64,000 nt of DNA from Bryobacterales bacterium (GTDB taxonomy: Bacteria; Acidobacteriota; Terriglobia; Bryobacterales; Bryobacteraceae). The translations under genes and the position numbers were made by a program. The stretch spans positions 1-64,000 of the forward strand of contig JAFAQY010000121.1 of NCBI GenBank assembly GCA_019261985.1, in the 5' to 3' direction. The notes under the pieces were generated by a model, which was not told where the DNA came from, did no database searches, and worked only from the letters and a program-made list of their open reading frames with translations. Below, piece after piece: positions 45,148-53,111 of this stretch; positions within the stretch are counted from its first letter, which is position 1, and each line of letters starts with the position of its first letter.

Positions 45148-45499
45148 GTGGGGCAACTTGCCAAGCTGCGGCGGGATGCCAACCCGCGTCGGCGTTGGCA
45201 TACAAGCAGACCAGCGCGATTAGCAATCGCGCGCAGGATGGCATCCCGGATGGCGTCCTGCCCCACGGCAAGAGTGGGGCAGCTTGCCAAGCTGCGGCGG
45301 GTTACCCGGCCGGCCCGCGCTGGCACGCAAGCAGACCAGCGCGATTAACAATCGCCCGCAGGATGGCATCCTGCCCCGCAGGAAGAGTGCCAGCTTGCCA
45401 AGCTGCGGCGGGTTGCCATGCCAACCCGCCCGGCCGGCGCTGGCACGCGAGCAGACCAGCGCGATTAGCAATCGCGCGCACGATGACATCCTGCCCCAC
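45148..45499 (+). repeat. three tandem copies of the family-1 palindromic repeat
   Basis: Units at 45148-45266, 45274-45378 and 45387-45499, each opening with GTGGGGCA or GTGCCA and closing with CCTGCCCCAC or near it. Each contains the palindromes GCAGCTTGCCAAGCTGC-like, GGCGGGTT...AACCCGCC-like and GCGCGATTAGCAATCGCGC-like. Short spacers of 7-8 bases separate them. This is the only tandem array of the family in the window, and lies directly beside the IS3 element. Confidence 0.9.
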
Positions 45500-45550
45500 T
45501 GGCCGGCGCTACACTACACTCAAATAGCCCAGGCGCAATTACCCTCGCGC

Positions 45551-46885
45551 TCAAGGAAGCGGCCGGGCCATATACTCCAACTCGGCTTGCTGTCCCGGAC
45601 CAGGCGGCAAGCGGTCGACGTTCATGAACATCGATACCATCTGGTAATAACCGGCGCTGACCAGCAGATCCACCATGCCGCGCTCGCCAACCAGCTTCTT
45701 TACCGCATCGAACGTCGCATCGCTCACTTGTCTGGTTTTGAACAGTTCGGCGATAAATGTGTACACAGTCTCTTCATCCGGAGACATACCAGCGGGCCGC
45801 CTCCCCTCCGCGATCGCCTTCACCTTGTCTTCCGTAAGGCCGGCTTGAATGCCCGCGCGCCGGTGCGCGAGCCACTCGAACTGCGCACCCCAGTAGCGCC
45901 CGGTGATCAGGATCGCCAATTCCTTAAGCTTGTCCGGGACCGACATGTGGAACCGGACACGCTCGCCCATGGCGAAAAACAATTGGCCTGCATCGGGGCT
46001 GTGCAGGTTGATGTTGAAGCTTCCAGCGGTGCCCCTTCCGGCGAGGGCCACTTCCAAAAATTTCTTCTGCTCCGGCGTCATCTGTTCGTACGCCGGCGGC
46101 TTGAACCGATCGCCTGTCAAGCTGTACATTTTGCCGTTCACTGTACCCGTCACGGTTACAGGAGCCGTCGGCCCGGGAATTGCGGTCGCGAATCCCTGTC
46201 CCACGACGGGCAGCGGATTTTCGAGAGGCTTTAACTCGGGCTGCACGCCCGGTCCCAGCGGATATCGGTCCAGATTGAGCGCCATCGATACCAGGCAATA
46301 CCACCCACTCAGCCCCATCATGTCGACAACGCCTTTTTCGCCGTATCTATCCTTCGCGGCTTTGAAAGTGGCGTCGGTCACCTGGTGAGTGGTGAGCAGT
46401 TCATCGATAAAGTTGTATGCGATTTCCATATCGGCCGGCATACCCGCCGGGCGCTTGCCCCCGGCGATTGCATCGACAATCTCCGGTTTGACGCCCGCTT
46501 GGAGCGCTGCCGCCTTATGCGCGTTCCACTCGTACTGTGCCATCCAATAACGGCCGGTCATGATGATGATCGTTTCGGAAACGTCCTTCGGAAGACCAGT
46601 GCGGAAACGCATCGCGCCGCCGAACTGTTGCGCAAAATCGCCGACTTCCGGACTCCGCAGAAGCACGTTGAAAGGCCCCCGCACGCCGCCGCGCTCGCCC
46701 GCGAGCAGGTGCTCGACCATGATCTTCTGCTCGGGCGTCATCTCGTCGTACTTGAGCGGCTTAAAGCGGTCGCCGGCGAGAACGATACTGTGTGGATCGG
46801 GCGCTTGTTTGCCCTGTATGGATGAGGTCTGGGCGTTGACAACTGACATGGCGCAAACGGTAACGCAGAGAAACTGAAAGCGCAT
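45551..46885 (-). CDS. exported protein with two carboxymuconolactone-decarboxylase-like domains
   Basis: A 444-residue protein with a signal peptide (MRFQFLCVTVCAMSVVNAQ). Two homologous halves follow (about 35-215 and 255-440). Each opens DRFKPL(or P)xYxxMTPEQK and has a GRYWxAQ(Y/F)EWxAH motif and MVSMxxNxDRxPxGPG. These match the CMD/AhpD fold, but the CxxC of peroxidase-type AhpD is absent. Only the Glu and His of the EWxAH motif remain, so a decarboxylase or lactonase-type reaction is more likely than peroxidase. Secretion of such a protein is unusual. It faces the tannase-like gene across a palindromic repeat. Confidence 0.82.
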   Translation of the reverse strand: MRFQFLCVTVCAMSVVNAQTSSIQGKQAPDPHSIVLAGDRFKPLKYDEMTPEQKIMVEHLLAGERGGVRGPFNVLLRSPEVGDFAQQFGGAMRFRTGLPKDVSETIIIMTGRYWMAQYEWNAHKAAALQAGVKPEIVDAIAGGKRPAGMPADMEIAYNFIDELLTTHQVTDATFKAAKDRYGEKGVVDMMGLSGWYCLVSMALNLDRYPLGPGVQPELKPLENPLPVVGQGFATAIPGPTAPVTVTGTVNGKMYSLTGDRFKPPAYEQMTPEQKKFLEVALAGRGTAGSFNINLHSPDAGQLFFAMGERVRFHMSVPDKLKELAILITGRYWGAQFEWLAHRRAGIQAGLTEDKVKAIAEGRRPAGMSPDEETVYTFIAELFKTRQVSDATFDAVKKLVGERGMVDLLVSAGYYQMVSMFMNVDRLPPGPGQQAELEYMARPLP

Positions 46886-46952
46886 CGCGGTCCTCCTGAT
46901 TTTGGTCTCCTGTCTTAGATAATGCTTCGCGCATCGAGTTGTCAAGCCCGCA

Positions 46953-47011
46953 GGTGGAGCAGGCTTTAGCCTGCGACGGGTGCTTCAGCACCCGCGGCCG
47001 CCGGGGCTGAA
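46953..47011 (+). repeat. family-2 palindromic repeat
   Basis: GGTGGAGCAGGCTTTAGCCT, then GGGTGCTTCAGCACCC and GCCGCCGGGGCTGAA. It lies in the 161-bp gap between the divergent CMD-like and tannase-like genes, upstream of both. Confidence 0.8.
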
Positions 47012-47046
47012 CGCGCCCGCGATAATCTTTATCCGATAATCTTTCA

Positions 47047-48735
47047 ATGACACGTCTCCCCCACACTCTCCTTTTGGTGCTGTTGCCCGCTGCCTTCGCG
47101 CAGGATTCCGCACAGAAGTGCTCCGGTCTAACCAGTGCAAAAGGTCTTCCGAACTCGACCACAGCCATCGTGTCCGCCACTATGAATGCCGCGGCAGCCG
47201 CGCCGGAACACTGCGAAATAATAGGCAAAATCAACGAGCGCACCGGCGTAAACAACCAACACTACGCGATCAAGTTTCATTTGCGCCTGCCGGCAAATTG
47301 GAACGGGCGCTTCTTCTTTGAAGGCGGAGGCGGCTCGAACGGAAATCTCGGCAATGCGATGGGCACCTTACAGGGGCAGCAGCGAGCCAACGCGCTAGGT
47401 CTCGGCTATGCCGTGGTGTCGCAAGACTCCGGTCACGACAATCGCGAGAACAACGATCCTGAACGAAACGGCGCGACAACTTTCGGCTTCGATCCGCAGG
47501 CGCGGCTCGATTTCGGCTATAACTCCTACGATCAGGTCACGCAAGCGGCGAAGGCGCTGATTCGCATCTATTACGGGCGTGCGCCTGAGCGATCGTATTT
47601 CGTAGGGTGTTCGGAAGGCGGGCGGGAAGGCATGATGATGTCGCAGCGCTTCCCCGATTACTTTGACGGAATCCTCGCTTGCTCGCCCGGTTTCAAACTG
47701 CCGAAGGCTGCGCTTTATGGGCATTCGTGGGACGCGCAGGCCTTCGCTGAGATCGCCAAAGCTTCCGGAATTTACGACCGTTTCGGCCAGCCGCTCCTGA
47801 ATAAAACGTTCACCGATGAAGATCTGGATCTTGCGGCGCAATCCATTTTGGGCGCCTGCGATGAATTGGACGGACTGAAGGACGGTATGATTGTGAATTT
47901 CCCGGCGTGCACGGCCGCGGTCGTGAGTCCCAAACTGGAAGCGATCGCCTGCAAAGGTCCCAAGCGGACCACCTGTCTTTCAACCACCCAAATTGCTGCG
48001 ATTAAGAAAGTAATGGCGGGCGCAAAGGATTCAAAAGGTGAGTTGCTTTACGCCGATTGGGCCTGGGATCGAGGCATCGGCGGAAAGACCGGCGAAACGT
48101 ACAACCAAGGCTGGCGAATTTGGAAAATTGGAGCCTTCGATGCACCCGCAAATTCGGCCATCATCGTGGGCTTGGGAAGCGGAGCGGTTTCGGCGGTATT
48201 TACCACGCCGCCGACGGTCGTGGCCGCCACGGGACCGGGGCCGGTGAAGTATTTACTTGATATCGATCTCAACAAAGACGCCAATAAGATTTACTCGGAA
48301 TCCGGCGTATACACCAAATCCGCCTGGGATTTCATGATGGCCAGTTCCACGGATCTCTCGCGCTATAAATCTCACGGCGGAAAGCTCGTGATCGTCCATG
48401 GCGTCAGCGATCCTGTGTTTTCGATTAACGACACGATCAACTGGTGGAATGAGGTAAATAGGGCGAATAACGGCGCGGCCGAGGATTTCGTGCGGCTGTT
48501 CGCGGTTCCCGGAATGAACCATTGCGCGGGGGGTCCGGCAACAGATCAGTTCGACGCCTTCACCGCGCTGGTGAATTGGGTGGAAAAGAGCTCGCCCCCG
48601 GAAAAAATTCTCGCGACCGCAGGCCCCGCATCGCCCTGGCCCGGCCGCACCCGGCCGCTCTGCCCATATCCCGCGCAAGCCCGGTACAACGGATCGGGCA
48701 GTATCGACGACGCGGCCAATTTTTCATGCCGGTGA
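47047..48735 (+). CDS. tannase / feruloyl esterase family hydrolase, secreted
   Basis: A 562-residue enzyme with signal peptide (residues 1-18, ending AAFA). It should cut ester bonds of plant phenolics such as ferulate on xylan or gallate in tannins. The nucleophile is Ser189 in VGCSEGGREG, the acid is in VHGVSDPVFS and the histidine in GMNHCAGGPATDQFD. The cysteine next to the Ser and the one next to the His form the disulphide typical of this family. RLPANWNGRFFFEGGGG is the family oxyanion region. It fits with the GH10 xylanase 3.5 kb upstream. Confidence 0.9.
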   Translation: MTRLPHTLLLVLLPAAFAQDSAQKCSGLTSAKGLPNSTTAIVSATMNAAAAAPEHCEIIGKINERTGVNNQHYAIKFHLRLPANWNGRFFFEGGGGSNGNLGNAMGTLQGQQRANALGLGYAVVSQDSGHDNRENNDPERNGATTFGFDPQARLDFGYNSYDQVTQAAKALIRIYYGRAPERSYFVGCSEGGREGMMMSQRFPDYFDGILACSPGFKLPKAALYGHSWDAQAFAEIAKASGIYDRFGQPLLNKTFTDEDLDLAAQSILGACDELDGLKDGMIVNFPACTAAVVSPKLEAIACKGPKRTTCLSTTQIAAIKKVMAGAKDSKGELLYADWAWDRGIGGKTGETYNQGWRIWKIGAFDAPANSAIIVGLGSGAVSAVFTTPPTVVAATGPGPVKYLLDIDLNKDANKIYSESGVYTKSAWDFMMASSTDLSRYKSHGGKLVIVHGVSDPVFSINDTINWWNEVNRANNGAAEDFVRLFAVPGMNHCAGGPATDQFDAFTALVNWVEKSSPPEKILATAGPASPWPGRTRPLCPYPAQARYNGSGSIDDAANFSCR

Positions 48736-49037
48736 GTACTTAATTACAGAGGTTGCCCCCTGTAGGGCAGGCGTCCGTCCGGCGTCAGCCTGCGGCGGAC
48801 TTTAACTCGCCCTCGCGATTACGTGAACTCCTAGAATTAAGCCTCGACTCGGCGGATAAATAACGGGTGTTTGGACTTCTTAGCTCGCACAAAAACCGGA
48901 TGCACATACACCGCGTGGTTCGAGACCGATCGCCCCGGTTCGCCGCTGAACCACGCCCGTCGCCCCAGTTGAGTTTACGCGTGGGCGAAAACGTCCGTTT
49001 AGATTGATCGCTCGCATGAACTGTTGAAAATCAGCTT
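48736..49037. other. 302-bp intergenic stretch with a decayed palindromic repeat
   Basis: Convergent genes end on both sides. At about 48755-48815 the sequence CCTGTAGGGCAGGCGTCC... GCGGCGGACTTTAACTCGCC resembles a worn family-1 or -2 repeat. No open frame with coding character is seen. Confidence 0.5.
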
Positions 49038-50864
49038 CTAGCGGCCAGGGGCGGCTGCGTCAGCCGCCGCCGTGCGCATCTTGCCCAGCATTTCCCTCCA
49101 TTGCTGCATCTCCGGACGGAGCCGCACAGCCAACTCCATCTGGTAAATGGCTTCCTGTAAGCGCCCTGGCGCCCTCGCCAACGCGGCGGCGAAATTCGCG
49201 TGCGCCTCTGCGAGATTGGGATTTATCGCCAGCGCGGCTTGAAATTCAGCTATCGCCGCCGGAAGTCGGTCCGGAAGCTCCGACAGTGCGCTCCCCAGGT
49301 TGTTGTGGGCTTCCGCGTAGTTCGGCCGTATAGCGAGGGCTTTTCGAAACTCGCCAATAGCTTCCTCGCGCCGTCCGGCATCGGACAGCGCGCTGCCTAA
49401 ATTATTGTGTGCCTCCGCATAATTTGGCTTTGATCGCAAGGCAGCCTGGAACTCCGAGATAGCATCGTTCAGGCGCTGCGGATCGTCGGAAAGAATCAAG
49501 CCCAGATTGTTGTGCGCCTCGGCCAGGCCCGGGTTAAGACGGAGGGCGGCTTGAAGGTGCGGCACTGCTTCTGCCGTCCGGCCCGGAATTTTCATCAGCT
49601 CGCTTCCCAGATTGCCCTCGGCCATCCATGCCCCGGGATTGCGCGCAAGGGTCTCGCGATAGAGCGTCTCCGCACTGCGATAAGCTCCGCTTTGCGACCA
49701 CGTCAGAAGCATCAAAGCGGTTACGATCACCGACCCGGCCCACGCCGCGGCGGGCGGAACTCGCCGTCCCGCCATAGCCAATCCGCCGGCCGCGGGCACA
49801 ATAACTCCGAGGCTTGCCAGATATTGGAAGTGATCCGCGACGTAGGAAAAAAGAAATGGGTAGACGTTGAGGAAACCAAGCGCGGGCATCAATGTGCCCG
49901 CGAAGAACAGGAATCCGGCGAGCGGACCGCGCCATCGCCTGGCCATCCAAATCAGCCCCGCCGCAACGATCAACACACCCGCCAGGAACAGATACTGCAA
50001 CGGGGCATGAGCGTCGATATTCCAACGCGGGTACACGAACATCAGATTCGCCGGCCACACCAGCTTCGCGCAGTAAAACCATAGCGCGCGCCCAGCGATC
50101 AACAGGCGCTGAACAAAGCTCAAATCGAATTGCACGCCTTCCGCTCCGACGAACTTCCTTTCCATCCAGGCTGTAACAATTCCTCCCCCGATACCGACCG
50201 CCAGCCAAGGAGCAAGAGGGGCTACATCGTTTTTCGAATCCAACTTTCCATGCCGCCACCAGAGCACCACAAGCAGCGCAGCCGGTAACGTGGCGGTAAC
50301 GGATTTACTTAATATGGCCAACAGGAACAGAGTGAACGCCCAAAAGTATAGTTTTCTTTTTCGGCTCTCATCGAACCGCAAATAAAGCAGCGCGGCAGAC
50401 AAGTAGAAGACGCCCGATAACGTGTTTTTTTGCTCGGTGATCCACGCCACGGATTCAACAAAGACAGGATGAAGCGCGAAGATCAACGCTCCCAACCAAG
50501 CCCCCGGAAGGAATAGCCGGCGCATGATGGCAAGGATCAGGCAAGCGGAGATCGTGTGGAAAATTATATTAACGAGGTGATAGCCCAGCGTGGCATCGCC
50601 CCAAATCCGGTGTTCGATCCAGAAAGCGCTGTAAACAAACGGATAGTACTGCGCGGTGGCTCCGAGATCGAACCAGATTCGCCCCAAGCCCTGCGCGGAT
50701 TGAAGCTCCGGCGGCGTAACATAGGCGTCGTCGTCCCACAGCAAACCGCCTTCTAACGCAGGAAGATACGCCATGACGAGCAGAACGAAAATCAGCAATC
50801 CGGCGCCTAGATAATACAGCCCGGCAATTCGTCGCTGCGCCGCCGCTGGCGCTTTCTTCTCCAT
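49038..50864 (-). CDS. multi-pass membrane protein with C-terminal TPRs (TMTC-like)
   Basis: 608 residues. The first about 400 contain roughly ten hydrophobic segments. The first loop GLLWDDDAYVTPPELQS carries the DDD motif typical of the GT-C glycosyltransferase fold, where an Asp is catalytic. ALHPVFVESVAWITEQKN is the hallmark of the TMTC/O-mannosyltransferase type. From about 425 on, at least five TPRs repeat the pattern NxAEAHNNLGxxLS...RxxEAIxEFxxAL. A role in protein glycosylation is inference from animal TMTC proteins. No neighbours share its operon. Confidence 0.82.
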   Translation of the reverse strand: MEKKAPAAAQRRIAGLYYLGAGLLIFVLLVMAYLPALEGGLLWDDDAYVTPPELQSAQGLGRIWFDLGATAQYYPFVYSAFWIEHRIWGDATLGYHLVNIIFHTISACLILAIMRRLFLPGAWLGALIFALHPVFVESVAWITEQKNTLSGVFYLSAALLYLRFDESRKRKLYFWAFTLFLLAILSKSVTATLPAALLVVLWWRHGKLDSKNDVAPLAPWLAVGIGGGIVTAWMERKFVGAEGVQFDLSFVQRLLIAGRALWFYCAKLVWPANLMFVYPRWNIDAHAPLQYLFLAGVLIVAAGLIWMARRWRGPLAGFLFFAGTLMPALGFLNVYPFLFSYVADHFQYLASLGVIVPAAGGLAMAGRRVPPAAAWAGSVIVTALMLLTWSQSGAYRSAETLYRETLARNPGAWMAEGNLGSELMKIPGRTAEAVPHLQAALRLNPGLAEAHNNLGLILSDDPQRLNDAISEFQAALRSKPNYAEAHNNLGSALSDAGRREEAIGEFRKALAIRPNYAEAHNNLGSALSELPDRLPAAIAEFQAALAINPNLAEAHANFAAALARAPGRLQEAIYQMELAVRLRPEMQQWREMLGKMRTAAADAAAPGR

Positions 50865-51021
50865 GAATGAAAAAGAATAGCGCGAGCTTGCGCCGGCGGC
50901 AATCTTTTTCTTGATCTTTCTTCTGTCGGAGGCGCATTAGGCAAACCAGAGAACAATTAAGTATGTTTTGGATCAAATTCCGCCCGTATTTGTATGGTCT
51001 GGCTTGCCACGATGCCGGGCG

Positions 51022-51124
51022 GGTGGAGCGGGCTTTAGCCCGCGACGGGTGCTTCAGCACCCGCGCGGGCGCCGGGGCTGAAACCCCGGTTGCACGCTAG
51101 AGCGGCGCTAAAGCGTGCTCCACC
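51022..51124 (+). repeat. family-2 palindromic repeat, complete copy
   Basis: A 103-bp unit bounded by GGTGGAGC and its inverse GCTCCACC. Inside are GGGCTTTAGCCC, GGGTGCTTCAGCACCC, CCGGGGCTGAAACCCCGG and a GCGCTAAAGCG-like module. It therefore has the same plan as family 1: a terminal inverted repeat enclosing short palindromes. It lies in the 336-bp gap between the TMTC-like gene and tolQ; the tolQ promoter should be downstream of it (51125-51200). Nothing else is seen in the gap. Confidence 0.85.
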
Positions 51125-51200
51125 GGCGATTGCCCGGGCACAAACATTTAAAACACATTCTGTTTTTCGCTTAGCGCGTCGCGTACAATAGTCCGTAGGC

Positions 51201-51875
51201 ATGTTTGCGCCGTACGCGCTTTCTCTGGACGTGAATTTTTGGGAGCTGGTGAAAAGCTCCGATCCGGTGACGTTAGCTGTAATGGGGATTCTCGGCTTAG
51301 CGTCGCTGCTCTCCTGGACGATCATCCTTGGAAAATTGTTTTCTTTCAGCCGGGCGCGCTCGTCTAACCGCAAATTTCTGCGGGCGTTCCGCAAAGCGCC
51401 GAGGCTCGACGCGGTGGCCGCCGCAAGCGAGCAGTACCGCGACGCTCCCCTGGTGGGAGTCTTCGATTTCGGCTACAGCGAAGCCGCGCGGCAGATGGCG
51501 GCGGGCAAAATTACCAATCAAGTGGCGCTGGAGCGCACGCTCCAACTCGGCGTCAGCGAAGAAATCACGCGCTTGGAGCGCAACATGAACTGGCTCGCCA
51601 CCTGCGCCGCCGTATGCCCCTTTATCGGCCTCTTCGGTACGGTGCTCGGCATCATCGACGCCTTCCAGCAGCTTGGCCTCAGCGGTTCCACCAGCATGCG
51701 CGCTGTCGGCCCCGGCATCGCGCGCGCATTGGTCGCTACGGCGATGGGCCTTGCCGCCGCGATTCCCGCCGCTATCTTTTACAATTATTTCGGGAGCGCG
51801 ATCAGGGAGATCGCCGCGCGCATGGAAGACTTCTGCCTGGAGTTCCTCAACTTAACGGAACGCAATAACGAATAG
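51201..51875 (+). CDS. tolQ: TolQ/ExbB/MotA-family proton channel protein
   Basis: A 224-residue inner-membrane protein. Three hydrophobic helices lie near 20-42, 130-152 and 170-194, the TolQ arrangement. GLFGTVLGIIDAFQQLG and IARALVATAMGLAAAIPAAIFYNYF, here split as VATAMGLAAAIPA, are the pore-helix signatures. TolQ and TolR form the proton-driven motor that energises the Tol-Pal system at the division septum. It heads a six-gene operon. Confidence 0.93.
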   Translation: MFAPYALSLDVNFWELVKSSDPVTLAVMGILGLASLLSWTIILGKLFSFSRARSSNRKFLRAFRKAPRLDAVAAASEQYRDAPLVGVFDFGYSEAARQMAAGKITNQVALERTLQLGVSEEITRLERNMNWLATCAAVCPFIGLFGTVLGIIDAFQQLGLSGSTSMRAVGPGIARALVATAMGLAAAIPAAIFYNYFGSAIREIAARMEDFCLEFLNLTERNNE

Positions 51876-51894
51876 GAGCCATCTAAGGAGAAGT

Positions 51895-52335
51895 ATGGCC
51901 ATTTCTACCGGCAACTCCAATGGTTGGCGCGGGCGCGGACGCGCCCGGCTTTCGACCACCGCCTTAGCCGAGATGAACGTGGTGCCGCTGGTGGACGTGG
52001 TCTTAGTGCTGCTGATCATCTTTATGCTCACGGCGCACGTCATGGAGTATGGGCTGGATGTCCAAGCGCCGGTGGTAAAGGAGGCATCGGAGACCAACGA
52101 AGATCTGCCCGTAGTCACCATTACACGCGATTCGAAGCTTTATGTGAATGAAGCGCCGGCAAAAAACATAAACCTTTTGGGTTCGGATATCCGCTCGCGT
52201 TTCAAAACTAACGCTGTATTCGTTCGCGCGGACCGCCGCCTGCAGTGGGAGCAAGTGGCTACGGTGATCGCGGCGCTCGGTAAGGAGAAATTCGATATCA
52301 AGCTGGTTACCATGACGGAGGACGTTGGTAAGTGA
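51895..52335 (+). CDS. tolR: TolR/ExbD-family protein
   Basis: 146 residues with one transmembrane helix at about 30-50. The proton-carrying Asp is in VPLVDVVLVLLIIFML. The periplasmic part ends VFVRADRRLQWEQVATVIAA, a typical TolR domain. The ATG follows an AAGGAG ribosome-binding site. The TGA overlaps the GTG start of the next gene. Confidence 0.93.
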   Translation: MAISTGNSNGWRGRGRARLSTTALAEMNVVPLVDVVLVLLIIFMLTAHVMEYGLDVQAPVVKEASETNEDLPVVTITRDSKLYVNEAPAKNINLLGSDIRSRFKTNAVFVRADRRLQWEQVATVIAALGKEKFDIKLVTMTEDVGK

Positions 52336-53111
52336 CCGCGCAGGCGGACATTCTGGACCGCACCGATAGCTTGCGCGGGCCATTCTTCGGCGCAGTTGCC
52401 CTGCACGGCGCCTTAATCGGCGGCTTCTTTTTGTCCACATCGCTTGCAGGCCACCGCACATCGTTCGGCGCGCTACAAGCCGGAGGCAATGCGATCGGAG
52501 TTCAAGCGGTGAATACGATTCCGCTGATCCACCATGGTTCTCCGAATCCGGTCGCTAACGATACGGAGTCCGAGGTCCCCCAGACTCCAGTGAAAGCGCC
52601 GGACCGGGTGAAAGCGGAAAAGCCTCCGCCCGACGCGATCCCGCTCAAAATAAAGAAGGCGAAAAAGAAACCGGCGGAAGTCGCCGCGGCGCGCCAGCAC
52701 TTCCGTCCGCTGGAAGAACTGCTGCCAAATCAGATCACGAGTTCGTCCGCGCCGCAAGTTTCGAATCCGGCTTTTTCCGCGGTGCCGGGTTCCGGCCGGC
52801 TCGGGACGGGGGCGAACACTACGCTTGGCAACCGTTTTGCGGGTTATGCCGACCAGATCCGGCAGATTGTGGCCTCTAAGTGGCGGACGGGTGACGTTAA
52901 TGCCCAGTCGGGCCCGATCGTGATCGCGACCTTCGATCTAATGCGGGATGGCTCCATCCGCAACCTTCAGCTTTTGCAGCGCAGCGGAAATACTTCGCTG
53001 GATTTGTCCGTTCAACGGGCGATTCAGGATTCCGCTCCGCTGCCCCCGATTCCTCCAGGCTTCGACCGCGATCATGCGTCGGTTGAATTTTGGTTTGAGC
53101 TAAAGCGATGA
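52332..53111 (+). CDS. tolA: TolA/TonB-like linker protein
   Basis: 259 residues starting with GTG at 52332, overlapping the tolR stop (GTGA). One hydrophobic segment (about 16-36) anchors it in the inner membrane. A Pro/Lys-rich stretch (80-120; KAPDRVKAEKPPPDAIPLKI) spans the periplasm. The C-terminal domain (about 165-259), with GYADQIRQIVASKWRTGD and VQRAIQDSAPLPPIP, is of the TonB/TolA C-terminal type. Position in the operon marks it as TolA, though it is shorter than E. coli TolA and lacks the long helical domain. Confidence 0.85.
   Translation: MTAQADILDRTDSLRGPFFGAVALHGALIGGFFLSTSLAGHRTSFGALQAGGNAIGVQAVNTIPLIHHGSPNPVANDTESEVPQTPVKAPDRVKAEKPPPDAIPLKIKKAKKKPAEVAAARQHFRPLEELLPNQITSSSAPQVSNPAFSAVPGSGRLGTGANTTLGNRFAGYADQIRQIVASKWRTGDVNAQSGPIVIATFDLMRDGSIRNLQLLQRSGNTSLDLSVQRAIQDSAPLPPIPPGFDRDHASVEFWFELKR

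Noticed and set aside
45148-45499. CRISPR array
   Set aside because: Three units of over 100 bp made of palindromes with 7-8-bp gaps are not short repeats with unique spacers, and no cas gene is present.
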